A stretch of 19,310 bases of DNA, taken from positions 1 through 19,310 of the forward strand of contig WRNL01000012.1 of assembly GCA_009776625.1 (NCBI GenBank), given 5' to 3'. Source of the DNA: Methanomassiliicoccaceae archaeon. GTDB taxonomy: Archaea > Thermoplasmatota > Thermoplasmata > Methanomassiliicoccales > Methanomethylophilaceae. Position numbers and translations under genes: made by a program. This document shows, in pieces, positions 7,346 to 16,336 of this stretch (position 1 is the stretch's first letter; the number at the start of each line of letters is the position of its first letter). The notes beneath the pieces were generated by a model, which searched no databases, had not been told where the DNA came from, and saw only the letters and a list, made by a program, of their open reading frames with translations.

Positions 7346-8671
7346 TCACCCTCCGTACCTCTCGTCGGTCCTCTGGTGCAGGAACCTCTTCGCGTCCTTC
7401 CCCACGTAGTCCTTTACGACCTGCCCGTTCCCGATGAGGACGTACTTGTATATCATCAGCCCCTCCATGCCCACGGGGCCCCTCGAATGAACCTTGTTCG
7501 TGCTTATCCCGACCTCGGCCCCCTTCCCGTACCTGAAGCCGTCGGAGAACCTCGTCGAGGCGTTCACGAAAACGTCGGCGGAGTCCACCCTCCTCACGAA
7601 CTCCGACTGCCTGCCCCCGTCCCGGGTCACTATCGCATCGGTGTGGTGCGACCCGTGCCTGTTGATGAAGCCTATCGCCTCGTCGAGGCTGTCGACGACG
7701 GCTATGGAGATGACCATGTCGTTGTATTCGGCATCCCAGTCCTCGTCCTTGGCATCGACGATGGCGACATCCTTCGGGACGAATGCCTTCGCCCTCGCAT
7801 CCACCCTCATCTCCACGCCGCTCTCTTTGAACAGCTTTGCCATCATCGGGAGGAACCCGCCCGCTATCTTCGAATTCACAAGCAACGTCTCGGCCGCGTT
7901 GCAGACCGCCGGGTACTGCACCTTCGAGTCCAGGGTCACCGCGAGGGCTATGTCCATGTCCGCCTCGTCGTCGACGTAGACGTGGCATATCCCCGCCGAG
8001 TGCCCCAGCACCGGTATCCTTGTGTTCTCCTGTATATATCTGACGAACTCGTTCGACCCCCTCGGTATCAGGAGGTCTATGTCCCCATGCATGCCGAGGA
8101 TCGCGCCTATGTCCTCCCTGGTCTCCATCAGGACGAAAGCCCCCCTCGGGACGCCCGCCGAGTACGCCGCCTCGGTCAGCACGTCGAACAGAACCCTGTT
8201 GGAGTTGGAAGCCTCCGACCCGCCCTTGAAAGCCACGCCGTTGCCGCTCTTGAGGCAGAGGGACAGAATCTGCGGTACGACGTCCGGGCGGGACTCGAAT
8301 ATGACCCCCAGCATCCCGATCGGGCACTTGACCTGGTAGAGAGTGAGCCCCTCGTCCAGCTTGAGGGCGGACATCGTCTCCCCGACCGGGTCCTCAAGCC
8401 TCGTCACGTCCTCTATGCCCGCGACCATCCCGGAGATCTTCTCGTCGTCGACCTTGAGCCTCTTGACCAAGGACGCCGGCATCTCCCCCCTGCGAGACAT
8501 CTCCTCTGCGGCGGACACGTCCTTCCTGTTCGCCTCCAGGATCCTCTCCCTGTTGCCGTCCAGGGCGGCGGCCATGGCCTTTAGGGCGTTGTTCTTGGTC
8601 CCTGTGTCCAGGGCCGCCAGGACAAGCGACGCTTCTCTTGCTTCTTTGATTCGGGAGGTCAGCTGGGCCAT
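7346..8671 (-). CDS. proA: Gamma-glutamyl phosphate reductase ProA
   Basis: ProA is the cytoplasmic NADPH-dependent enzyme that reduces glutamate 5-phosphate to glutamate 5-semialdehyde, which cyclises towards proline. The 441-residue protein has the aldehyde-dehydrogenase-like fold with CPIGMLGVIFESRPDV at about 116-131, FKGGSEASNSN at 148, LIPRGSNEFV at 201, and the catalytic cysteine Cys257 in YPAVCNAAETLLV. These are diagnostic for ProA. A TATA-like element 33-45 bases upstream of the ATG at 8671 suggests a separate promoter for proAB with a very short leader. The order proA-proB is the reverse of the common bacterial proBA. Many archaea lack both genes, so acquisition from bacteria is possible. 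Confidence 0.97.
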   Translation of the reverse strand: MAQLTSRIKEAREASLVLAALDTGTKNNALKAMAAALDGNRERILEANRKDVSAAEEMSRRGEMPASLVKRLKVDDEKISGMVAGIEDVTRLEDPVGETMSALKLDEGLTLYQVKCPIGMLGVIFESRPDVVPQILSLCLKSGNGVAFKGGSEASNSNRVLFDVLTEAAYSAGVPRGAFVLMETREDIGAILGMHGDIDLLIPRGSNEFVRYIQENTRIPVLGHSAGICHVYVDDEADMDIALAVTLDSKVQYPAVCNAAETLLVNSKIAGGFLPMMAKLFKESGVEMRVDARAKAFVPKDVAIVDAKDEDWDAEYNDMVISIAVVDSLDEAIGFINRHGSHHTDAIVTRDGGRQSEFVRRVDSADVFVNASTRFSDGFRYGKGAEVGISTNKVHSRGPVGMEGLMIYKYVLIGNGQVVKDYVGKDAKRFLHQRTDERYGG

Positions 8672-8703
8672 ATCACTCAGAGGGGCTCTATGTTGTTCAG
8701 CTA

Positions 8704-8716
8704 TTAAGAATTTTAA
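8704..8716 (-). promoter_or_regulatory. Possible proAB promoter (TATA-like)
   Basis: The 63-base gap between the RecB-like gene and proA holds an A+T-rich core reading TTAAAATTCTTAA on the minus strand, 33-45 bases before the proA ATG. It is the only A+T-rich patch in this G+C-rich stretch, so an internal promoter is likely. Confidence 0.5.
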
Positions 8717-8734
8717 CCATCATTCGGGCGCGGG

Positions 8735-9916
8735 TCAGTCATCCTCCCCCGTCCCCCCTGCGTCCCTCCTCTTCGACAGCCTCATCGACACGTCCGGGAC
8801 TATCTCCGCCAGCCGGATTATTTCAGGGTCCGCCTTCCCTTTCAGGATGTCCCCTTTCAGCCTGACCGAGTTCACCATGAGGTACTCGCCCTGCAGCCCC
8901 TTCTCGTTGATCGCCTTTATGACCTCCGCCTTGTCCTCGGGGAGGACCGCCTTCCGGGTCTCCTTGACGGACAGTTTGTAATTAGAGCCGTACACGGCGG
9001 TGATCCCCCTCGCCCTTGCGAACTCGAGGAGGCTCGCCCTCAGCGCCTCCGACCTCGCGGCGATCCTCCCCTCGGCCTCTTTCAGATCGGACAGCTCGTC
9101 CACCAGCCTCGCCCCGTCGTCGTCCGCCCTGGTGGCTCCGCCCTCCGGCGACGACACGAAGAGGTGCGCGGTCTCCGGGCACACCCACCTGTACTCGCAG
9201 TATTTGCACAGCGCCCCGGGACTCGTCGGCCATTCCGTGCACGCCTCTATCTCGTCTATCTCCTCGACCGTCCTCTCCAAGAGGGAGTCCAGCTGCGCGT
9301 CGGTCCTGACGGAGCGTACGTCTGCGTCGAACTTGAGCATGTGCCAGACCAGGACGATCCTCTCCGCGTCGGGGAAGTTCTCCCTGACCCACAGGGCGTA
9401 CATGGCGAGCTGCCTGTCCGCGTCCGCCTCTTTCTGGGTCATCATGTTGCTGTTCGTCTTGTAGTCGCACACGTAGTACTCGTTGCCCCTGCGGGCGAGC
9501 CTGTCCATGCGTATGTGGTAGGACCTCCCGCCGCCGATGTCGAGGCGGTCCTGGGTCTCCACCCCCAGGACCCTCTCCCCGTCGAAGGGCTTGAACCTTT
9601 CATAGTAGTCGGAGATGTACCTCTCGCCCATCGCCAGGTAGTTGTCCTGGGTGTAGTGTTCCTTGACGATCGTTATCTCGTCGGTGTAGTTTGACGCCCA
9701 TTCCTTCCTGTAGAAGTCTATCAGCTCCTCCAGCGTGTCCGTCCTCATGTGGCCGAGGTCCCTGTACAGCCTCTCCAGCGTCCTGTGGACCATGTCCCCC
9801 AGGAACAGCTCCACCGACCTTGCCTCGGGGACGGCCACCTTGTCTATGTACCTGAGCTTGTACCTGTGCCTGCACTGCTCGAACGCCGACAGCCTGGAAT
9901 GCGAATACGTCGTCAT
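8735..9916 (-). CDS. RecB/Cas4-like PD-(D/E)XK nuclease with Fe-S cluster
   Basis: The 393-residue protein belongs to the RecB-type nuclease family that includes Cas4 and AddB. It begins YSHSRLSAFEQCRHRYKLRY, the usual N-terminal motif with Cys15, followed by His44 in GDMVHRTLE. Asp138, then Asp151-x-Lys153 in VCDYKT and Gln169-xxx-Tyr173 complete the nuclease site. Cys237, Cys240 and Cys246 in CKYCEYRWVC with Cys15 form a probable 4Fe-4S cluster. There is no helicase domain, so it would act as a stand-alone single-strand exonuclease or as a partner. About 120 C-terminal residues (after 270) are helical and not recognised. It starts ten bases after sbcC with GGGGAGGA as ribosome binding site, which ties it to the SbcCD operon and DNA-end processing. 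Confidence 0.88.
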   Translation of the reverse strand: MTTYSHSRLSAFEQCRHRYKLRYIDKVAVPEARSVELFLGDMVHRTLERLYRDLGHMRTDTLEELIDFYRKEWASNYTDEITIVKEHYTQDNYLAMGERYISDYYERFKPFDGERVLGVETQDRLDIGGGRSYHIRMDRLARRGNEYYVCDYKTNSNMMTQKEADADRQLAMYALWVRENFPDAERIVLVWHMLKFDADVRSVRTDAQLDSLLERTVEEIDEIEACTEWPTSPGALCKYCEYRWVCPETAHLFVSSPEGGATRADDDGARLVDELSDLKEAEGRIAARSEALRASLLEFARARGITAVYGSNYKLSVKETRKAVLPEDKAEVIKAINEKGLQGEYLMVNSVRLKGDILKGKADPEIIRLAEIVPDVSMRLSKRRDAGGTGEDD

Positions 9917-9926
9917 CGTCCTCCCC

Positions 9927-12900
9927 TCAGTCCACCACCACTTCGGTCCTGCTCCCCTTCTCGTCGTATGTGACGATTATCTTCTTGTTAAGCCTTTCCT
10001 TGAGGGACTCCACGTGCGAGACTATCCCCACGAGCGTGTCGTCGTCGGAGAGCTGCTCCAGGACACCTATCGCCTGGTCCAGGGACTCGGAGTCGAGGGA
10101 CCCGAACCCCTCGTCGATGAACAAGGTGTCGATGTCCACGCCGGCCGATGTGGTCTGGATCATGTCGGAGAGGCCCAGCGCGAGGGACAGGGCCGCTTTG
10201 AACGACTCCCCTCCGGACAGGGATTTCACGGACCTCGTCTTCCCGCTGTGGTTGTCGAGGATCTCCAGGTCCAGGGACGTGTTGCTCCTCATGTCGTCCG
10301 CCTGCATCTTCCTGATCAGGACGAACCTGTTGTTGGTCATCATCCCAAGGCGCCTGGACGCCCTGCCGACGACCTCGTCGAAGTACACCCCCTGCACGTA
10401 CTGCTCGAAGTTGACCTTCCCTGGCCCGACCCCCCGCTGCCCGTTGGCCGTCTCGGACAGCGCCTTCAGCTCGGCGGTGCGCCGCTCGGCGTCGCCCATC
10501 TCGGAGTACAGCTCCCTCAGCCTCGAGACGACCCTGTCGTTGTTGTTCTTCCTCGCCGACGCCGCGGACTTCTCATCGAGGAGGCGGGCCCTTTTGGCTT
10601 CGGCCTCCTTGTACCTCGCCTCGATGCCCGCAGCGTCCGGCCTCTCCTGCCCCTCCAGCTTGGAGGACAGGCTTTCGACCTTGGAGATCAGGATGTTGCG
10701 TTTTTCCTCGGATTCCCGCATCTTCCTCTTCTCTCCCTCCAGGGCCGCCCTGTCCATCAGGGAGCCGGTGAAGTCCGCCTCGTCTGCGAACCCCTGTTCC
10801 AGCATGGCCTTTTTGAGCTCGGCCTCCAGCTCGCCCCCCTTCTCCGACGCCTGGTCCAGCTCTTCTCTCGCGGCCTCGAGCTTCGCCTTGTCGGCGATCA
10901 TCTCCCCGTTGAGGGCCTCCCACGCCCCCCGCGCGCGTTTCTCTGCCTCTTCTAGCATGTCCCTTTTGTTGGAGAGGGCCTGTTTTGCGCCTATGGCCTC
11001 CGACTCGGAGCCGTATGTTAGGCCGCCCGATATCAGCCGGATGCTCTCCTCCAGCGTCTGGACCGTGGCGGATTTCTCTGCGATGAGGGGGTCCATCTCC
11101 GAGATGGCGTCGCTGAGGCCGATCACGCGCAGGTCTATCTTCTCGAGCGCTTCGCTCCTTGAGTCGAACTCCCACACTATGCCCTCGAGCTCGAGGCGCC
11201 TCCTGTTGTCTTCGGATGCCTTCTTCTCTATGTTGGCTATGTTCTCCGAGACCGTTGCCAGGCACCTCCCCTCATCGGAGAAGTCCAACGGGGGGATGCT
11301 CAGCCTCGCCGCGTCCTTCGATATCCCCGCCTCCGTTTCGGCCAGCTGCCCCTCCGCCTTGGCTAGCTTCTCCCTCAACGCCGCGGCCTGGGCCTCCAGC
11401 CTCTCCTTCCCCGCCCTCATCTGCTTTATCTCCTCCTCCGTGGGGACGCCGTCGACGGCCGCCGCTTTGGAGGGGTGGTGGGTCGACCCGCACACCGGGC
11501 AGGGCATGCCTTCTTCCAAAGCCCCCGCGAGCACCCCCGCCCGGGACCTGTCGAGCGCCCCCTCTGCCTCGTCGAGGGCCCTGGACTCTTCCGCCCTCCT
11601 GTCCGAGAGGGCTTTCAGGTCCGCCCTCCCGTTGTCCGCCTCTGATCTCTTTTTGAAGTATGTCCTCAACGCCTCGAGGAGCGCCCTTGAGCCTTCCAGC
11701 TCATCGGCCGACTTATTACAGGCGGTTTTCGCGTCATGGAAGTCGTCCTTGCACCTGCGGCGGGGGGTTATGAACTCGATGTGCTCCCGTTTGCTGTTCG
11801 AGCCGTCGTCCCTCTCTTTGGCAAGGGCCGCCCTCTTCTCGCTCAGGGCCACGAGCTCCCTTCTCTCCGCTCCGGCCCTGCCGGTCTTTTCGGTTAGTTC
11901 GGCGTAGTTGGGGAGCACCGAATCGATGTCCGCCATCTCCCTGATGATCCCGGGCACCGCCAACGCCTCGGCCTTCTTTGCGGCCCATTCCTCCATGGCC
12001 CGTTCCAGCCTCGGCTCCAGCTCCCCGATCGCTCTGCGGATGGCGTCGATCTGCCCCTCCTTCTCCCTCATCTTCTTCTTAGCGTCCGTGGAGTTGTCGT
12101 ATACGGGCTTGACGAAGTTCAGGGCCCTCTCGCTCCTCTCCAGCTTATGCCTGAGCTCTTCTGCCGCCCCTCTGCCCGCGTCGATGCCGGACAGCTCCGC
12201 GCTAAGCCTCCCCAGCTCCTCGAAGTCCCTGGCCAGGCCCTCGGCGTTGTTCTTCTCCCGGATGAGCGCGTCCCTCTCTTTCTCGGCCGACCTCAGCCCC
12301 TCCGACAGGGCTGACAATTTCGCCTCGTCCTCGCCCGCCATCCCCTCCAACGCCCCCAGCACGCCGTCCATGTCGTATATCCGGTCATAGTCGCCCTTCA
12401 GGCCCATGACTGCGGCGTAGTGCGCCGACCCCTCCTCGCACTCTATGTCGTTGACCTTCGCGAACACGTCGTTCTGAAGGCCCTTCAGCCCTGCGTTCGA
12501 CTCGGCGAACCTCTCCTTGAGGTTAGCCTGTATCGCACGGTAGACCTGGGTCTGGAATATCTTCTGCAGGATGTCCGACCTGTCGCTGCTGTTGGAGTTC
12601 AGGAGCCTCACGAACTCGCCCTGCGCGAGCATCACCACCTGGGCCCACTGCCTGTGCTCCAGCCCGAGGATGGCCTCCACCTCCCTCGTGACCGCCGCGT
12701 CGCCGGTCACGGCCGTCCCGTCCGGGAGGGCTATGGATGCGTCCTTCGCCCTCGTGACCGACCCGGGCTTGCCGCCGGCTCTGGGGCGTTCGTACGCGGG
12801 GTTCCTCCTGACGGAGTACGTCTTGCCGCGGTGGATGAAGGTCAGCTCGACCTCCGTGTCGGCCTTCGGGTCGGCGAAGTGGCTCCTTATCGTGTCGGTG

Positions 12901-13085
12901 GACCTCCCGGAGCCGCTCGTCTTCCCGTACAGCGCGAACGTGATCGCGTCGAATATGGTGGTCTTCCCGGCGCCGGTGTTGCCTGTGATGAGGAACAGGC
13001 CCCTGTCCCCCAGTTTCCGGAAGTCTATCGCCTCCGTCCCGCCGTATGCCTGGAACCCTGTCATCTTGAGCGCCAGCGGTTTCAT
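9927..13085 (-). CDS. sbcC: SbcC/Rad50-type exonuclease ATPase subunit
   Basis: SbcC is the ATPase of the SbcCD (Mre11-Rad50-like) complex, which opens DNA hairpins and processes double-strand ends. In 1052 residues, Walker A GNTGAGKTT is at 35-43, the Q-loop region VMLAQGEFVRLL near 160, and two long Ala/Glu/Arg-rich coiled coils flank the zinc hook Cys529-Pro-Val-Cys532, almost exactly mid-protein. The signature LSGGES is at 956-961, Walker B LFIDEGFGSLD has Asp991 and Glu992, and the H-loop histidine is about residue 1024. The bacterial SbcC style (long N-terminal head, FGSLD) fits better than archaeal Rad50. Its ATG overlaps the sbcD stop by four bases and has GGAGGGG about six bases upstream. 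Confidence 0.95.
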   Translation of the reverse strand: MKPLALKMTGFQAYGGTEAIDFRKLGDRGLFLITGNTGAGKTTIFDAITFALYGKTSGSGRSTDTIRSHFADPKADTEVELTFIHRGKTYSVRRNPAYERPRAGGKPGSVTRAKDASIALPDGTAVTGDAAVTREVEAILGLEHRQWAQVVMLAQGEFVRLLNSNSSDRSDILQKIFQTQVYRAIQANLKERFAESNAGLKGLQNDVFAKVNDIECEEGSAHYAAVMGLKGDYDRIYDMDGVLGALEGMAGEDEAKLSALSEGLRSAEKERDALIREKNNAEGLARDFEELGRLSAELSGIDAGRGAAEELRHKLERSERALNFVKPVYDNSTDAKKKMREKEGQIDAIRRAIGELEPRLERAMEEWAAKKAEALAVPGIIREMADIDSVLPNYAELTEKTGRAGAERRELVALSEKRAALAKERDDGSNSKREHIEFITPRRRCKDDFHDAKTACNKSADELEGSRALLEALRTYFKKRSEADNGRADLKALSDRRAEESRALDEAEGALDRSRAGVLAGALEEGMPCPVCGSTHHPSKAAAVDGVPTEEEIKQMRAGKERLEAQAAALREKLAKAEGQLAETEAGISKDAARLSIPPLDFSDEGRCLATVSENIANIEKKASEDNRRRLELEGIVWEFDSRSEALEKIDLRVIGLSDAISEMDPLIAEKSATVQTLEESIRLISGGLTYGSESEAIGAKQALSNKRDMLEEAEKRARGAWEALNGEMIADKAKLEAAREELDQASEKGGELEAELKKAMLEQGFADEADFTGSLMDRAALEGEKRKMRESEEKRNILISKVESLSSKLEGQERPDAAGIEARYKEAEAKRARLLDEKSAASARKNNNDRVVSRLRELYSEMGDAERRTAELKALSETANGQRGVGPGKVNFEQYVQGVYFDEVVGRASRRLGMMTNNRFVLIRKMQADDMRSNTSLDLEILDNHSGKTRSVKSLSGGESFKAALSLALGLSDMIQTTSAGVDIDTLFIDEGFGSLDSESLDQAIGVLEQLSDDDTLVGIVSHVESLKERLNKKIIVTYDEKGSRTEVVVD

Positions 13086-14233
13086 GCCGACCCCTCCTTC
13101 CTCGCCTCGTCCTCGGCTTCTGCGAGCGTCCTCTTCTGGAAGTCGCTCATGGGCGCCGGGTTCCTCTGGCTGTAGAACTCCCCGAACAGCTCCTGCGTCG
13201 TCATCCTCCTCATGGCCTCGGCGCCCGTCTCGTAAGAGTCCGGGTCGAAACAGTGCTCCTCCTCGAATATCAGCTCCATTATGTTGGGGTACGTGGCGCT
13301 GAGCTTCGCCTTGGCGTTCATGGGGCTCTCTGTGAGGATGACGTACATGTAGTCCTCCCTGTCCCCCTCCGCGACGACCGCCGGGGACGTCAGCTCGGCG
13401 ATTGTGCCCTTTATCTTCCTCATGTCCCTCATGGGCCTCAGCGGGACCGCCCTCACGCCCACGTCCCCTTTGCCCTTCACGTCGACGATCGTCACCGTCT
13501 TCTCGTCCAGGGCCTCGGACATGGAGTACTTGAGCGGGGACCCGCTGTACCTCACGGTCGGCCTGACGACGGGCTGGGCGCGGTGGATGTGCCCCAGCGC
13601 GACATAGTCGAACGGCTCCAGGAGGTCGTAGGATATGCAGTCGATCCCTCCCACCTGGAACTTGGACTTCTCCGACTCCGTCGTGCTCAGGCTTATGCCG
13701 TTCCCGGTAACGAACTGATGGGCTATGAGGACGTTCCTCTCGCCCGGCTCCACGCCCGAGGCGGCTATCGTGTGCATCAGCGCCTCGTCCGGCGTCCTGA
13801 TCTCCTCTTCCGGGAAGAACGGCCTGACCATCGATGGCTTGATGAAGGGGAGCATGAACAGGTTCAGCTTCCCATGCTCGTCGCTCAGCACTACCCTCTC
13901 CAGCGACCCCGAGTAGGCGTCGGAGATGTACAGGTTCTGCTTTTGGAGTATCTTATTGCCGAAGGACAGCCTCTCTGCGGAGTCGTGGTTCCCCGCCGTC
14001 ATGTACACGGGGCAGATGCCGGACGCCCTCGTTACGAGATCGTCCAACACCCTGACCGCGCTCTCCCTCGGCGTGCCCGCGTCGTACACGTCGCCCGCCA
14101 GTATGATGCCGTCGACTTTCTCCCTTTTGGCGATATCCAGGATCTGTCCGATGATGTGCTCCTGGTCGGGGAGCATGCTGTGCCCGTGCACCTCTACGCC
14201 TATGTGGAGGTCGGATGTGTGGAGGAACCTCAT
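13082..14233 (-). CDS. sbcD: SbcD/Mre11-type nuclease subunit
   Basis: SbcD is the manganese-dependent nuclease of the SbcCD complex. The calcineurin-like phosphodiesterase motifs are intact over 383 residues: Asp8 and His10 in HTSDLHIG, Asp48 in ILAGDVYD, Asn82-His83-Asp84 in TAGNHDS, then LIAHQFV and ALGHIHRAQ supplying the later metal histidines. The C-terminal 130 residues are the capping and SbcC-binding part. The start ATG at 14233 is preceded by a strong GGGGGAGGGAG ribosome binding site. It begins 37 bases after the coiled-coil gene and overlaps sbcC by four bases, so the subunits are coupled. The next upstream genes are a coiled-coil protein and a NYN nuclease, an unusual company. 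Confidence 0.95.
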   Translation of the reverse strand: MRFLHTSDLHIGVEVHGHSMLPDQEHIIGQILDIAKREKVDGIILAGDVYDAGTPRESAVRVLDDLVTRASGICPVYMTAGNHDSAERLSFGNKILQKQNLYISDAYSGSLERVVLSDEHGKLNLFMLPFIKPSMVRPFFPEEEIRTPDEALMHTIAASGVEPGERNVLIAHQFVTGNGISLSTTESEKSKFQVGGIDCISYDLLEPFDYVALGHIHRAQPVVRPTVRYSGSPLKYSMSEALDEKTVTIVDVKGKGDVGVRAVPLRPMRDMRKIKGTIAELTSPAVVAEGDREDYMYVILTESPMNAKAKLSATYPNIMELIFEEEHCFDPDSYETGAEAMRRMTTQELFGEFYSQRNPAPMSDFQKRTLAEAEDEARKEGSA

Positions 14234-14270
14234 TGTGCTCCCTCCCCCAGATGCTCTCTCCCTTCATATA

Positions 14271-15725
14271 TCATGCCTGCGCCCCCTTGAGATCGATGAC
14301 GAGCATGTTCTCCCTGACCGTGGCCCTCAGCTCCCCCCTTTCCTTGAAAGGCAGGAACCTCTCGAGGCCCGGCAGGCTCAGCACCCCGCTGTTGCATGCC
14401 ACCTTCCCCCTTTCGCTCTCCTTGACGGTCAAGACCCCGCCGTCCGCGCTGACCGCCACGTCGTACCTCCCCGCCCTGAAGCGGCCGGAGTATATCTCGT
14501 CGGCACCCGTGTGCAGCACGGCGTCGCCGAAGATGCCGTCGTTCCTGGGCCGGGGGGCGCCCTCGGCGCCCGCATTCCCCGCCAGCCTCCGCTCGTATAT
14601 GGCGACGAGCGACTCCATGATCTCCATCTTGAGCCTGAGCTCCCTCTCCGCCATGTCCGCGCCGTCCCGCCCCGCGGCGACCGCTGGCGGCTCCGGCTGA
14701 GGGGCCGTGCGGCCCCTCTCGGCCAGCTCCGCCCTCAGACCCTCGATGATGGCGTCCCTGCGGCTCACCTCGCCCTTCAGCGTGCGGGCCTCCTCGTCCG
14801 ACGCCCTTGCGCCGCCCGCCTCCTCCAGCATTGAGATGGTCGCGTCCCTGCGGCGGATCTCCGACTTCAGCCTCTCGATCTCCTCCCTCGACCTTTCCGC
14901 GTCGGCCTCGGCGTCCCTCTTGGTCTCCCGGCTGTCCTTCTTCAGCCCCGCGATCTCCTTCTTGAGGGCGTCTATGTCCCTCTCCTTCTGCTCGACCTCT
15001 GTGACCCTCTTCTTGAGGTCCGCCGCGATCGCCCGCTCGCCCTTCAGATCGCGCTCCAGGTTCCAGTTGTCGTTGCTGAGCCTGTTGGCGTTGTCCTCCA
15101 CGCTCCTCAGCCTCGTGAGCTCCTCCTTGAGCTCGGAGATCTCCCTCCTCGAGGCCTCCGCCGCCTTGGCCTTGCGGGCGGCATCCGAGACCTTCGCCTC
15201 CAGGTCCGTTATCCTGGCGTCCTTGGCCCCGAGCTCGTCCCTCCATATCCTAGCCTTCTCCTCGAACCTGTTGACGCCGTCCGTGACACCCGCACACAGC
15301 TTGATCTCCTCGGCCTTCTCGGAGAGCTCCTTCCTCAGTGCCTTTACCTCCTCGTCCAGCCTCGACACGGCCTCCTGCCCGAGCGCGGACACGACCATGT
15401 CCCTCTTCGTCTCCCACAGGCTGTCCGCCATCACCCTGACCCATTTCTGGTTGAGCCCCATGAAGAACTCCCCGTCCAGCTCAGTGATCGGCGTGGCGTA
15501 CGCGCAGCCGTCCTTCTCGTGATTGGAGAGCATGCACATCCAGACCCCGTCCTTGCCGACCGCGTCCCCGCAGCCCTCCCGGATGTACACCTTCCTCCCC
15601 CCATATGACGACGACATCACGCCCTTGTCGTTCTTCGAGAACTTGAGGGGCACGTACGTGTCGCCCTCCCCGGCGTCGACGGGCCTCTTCGCCCTGCCGC
15701 CGGCCGCCGCCACCCTCTCACGCAT
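14271..15725 (-). CDS. Unrecognised 484-residue coiled-coil protein
   Basis: I do not recognise this protein. Three parts can be seen. Residues 1-110 form a globular domain with Cys52, Cys64 and Cys74 (REGCGD, WMCML, DGCAYA), perhaps metal-binding. Residues 118-340 are a continuous coiled coil rich in Glu, Lys and Arg. After a Pro/Ala linker (341-356) a helix and a beta-rich C-terminal domain follow (about 400-482, with GRYDVAVSADGGVLTV and ending MLVIDLKGAQA). It has no ATPase motifs, signal peptide or membrane segment. ATG 15725 overlaps the NYN stop by eight bases (ATGCGTGA) and has GGAAGGTG seven bases upstream. Sitting between a NYN nuclease and SbcCD, it may be a scaffold or sensor in that operon. 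That is inference. Confidence 0.85.
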   Translation of the reverse strand: MRERVAAAGGRAKRPVDAGEGDTYVPLKFSKNDKGVMSSSYGGRKVYIREGCGDAVGKDGVWMCMLSNHEKDGCAYATPITELDGEFFMGLNQKWVRVMADSLWETKRDMVVSALGQEAVSRLDEEVKALRKELSEKAEEIKLCAGVTDGVNRFEEKARIWRDELGAKDARITDLEAKVSDAARKAKAAEASRREISELKEELTRLRSVEDNANRLSNDNWNLERDLKGERAIAADLKKRVTEVEQKERDIDALKKEIAGLKKDSRETKRDAEADAERSREEIERLKSEIRRRDATISMLEEAGGARASDEEARTLKGEVSRRDAIIEGLRAELAERGRTAPQPEPPAVAAGRDGADMAERELRLKMEIMESLVAIYERRLAGNAGAEGAPRPRNDGIFGDAVLHTGADEIYSGRFRAGRYDVAVSADGGVLTVKESERGKVACNSGVLSLPGLERFLPFKERGELRATVRENMLVIDLKGAQA

Positions 15726-16287
15726 CGCCCATCACCTTCCCCATCTCGGGCGCGGCGCCCTTCGGCTCGGGATCCCTGTACTCCGAGGTGAACCTCACCA
15801 TCGGGATGACGTCCAGCGAGTGGCAGCAGTCGCCGCTCCTCCTCAGCGCTGAGCTCATGCACTTGTCGAACCCCGCCACCTCCGCCTTCTTCCCCTCGGA
15901 ATGGAGGCGCTCCACCACGGGGCGGAAGTCGCGGTCGCCCGACACGATTATCGCCGTGTCGTAGTGGTCCTTGATCGCGTGCGAGAGGATCTCGCAGGCC
16001 ATGTCCACGTCCACCTCCTTCTGGATCCCGTCCTCATGCTCGATCACGTCGCGGATCAGGACCCTGAAGCCGCACCTCCGTAGGGCGTCGTGGAGCCTCG
16101 CGCCCCTCTCCCCTCCGGCGCCGTCGAACACGTAAGCCCCGGCGAAGTGCCTGTTGCCCACGAGCGCTTGCACCATCGCCCAATAGTCCAGCTCCGCGGA
16201 CATCCCCGTCGTGTCGTACTGGGAGTTCGCCACGTTCCTGTGGTCTATGAAGACCATCACCCTGTCTGTTTCCTGGTTCTTTATCAT
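15718..16287 (-). CDS. NYN/LabA-like PIN-fold nuclease
   Basis: NYN (LabA/DUF88-like) proteins are PIN-fold, metal-dependent ribonucleases. The acidic site is complete in this 189-residue protein: Asp15 and Asn18 in VFIDHRNV, Asp93 and Asp95 in KEVDVDMA, and Asp118 and Asp120 in IIVSGDRDF, followed by LHSEGKKAEVAGF and a tail with a CysCys pair. I chose the ATG at 16287, since GGAG in CAGGAGAC lies about seven bases upstream. A longer frame from 16314 adds nine basic residues without such a site. It is the first gene of the minus-strand operon and overlaps the coiled-coil gene by eight bases. The target RNA is unknown. The divergent CARF-type gene shares its upstream spacer. Confidence 0.88.
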   Translation of the reverse strand: MIKNQETDRVMVFIDHRNVANSQYDTTGMSAELDYWAMVQALVGNRHFAGAYVFDGAGGERGARLHDALRRCGFRVLIRDVIEHEDGIQKEVDVDMACEILSHAIKDHYDTAIIVSGDRDFRPVVERLHSEGKKAEVAGFDKCMSSALRRSGDCCHSLDVIPMVRFTSEYRDPEPKGAAPEMGKVMGDA

Positions 16288-16336
16288 CTTTTGTCTCCTG
16301 CGGATACCCCGCAATCATAGAGATGCGTCCAAAATT

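Noticed and set aside
6446..8584. Long plus-strand open frame (712 residues) across proB and proA
   Set aside because: It is antisense to two certain genes in G+C-rich DNA, where opposite frames stay open. The translation is a His/Arg/Pro/Val-rich low-complexity sequence with no motif.
8672..8734. Riboswitch or attenuator before proA
   Set aside because: The gap is only 63 bases, with a TATA-like patch and no convincing stem-loop or leader peptide.
9735..14834. Several long plus-strand open frames antisense to the RecB-like, sbcC, sbcD and coiled-coil genes
   Set aside because: All lie opposite genes with complete motifs. Their translations are Ser/Leu- or Arg/Pro-rich mirrors of the true coding strand.
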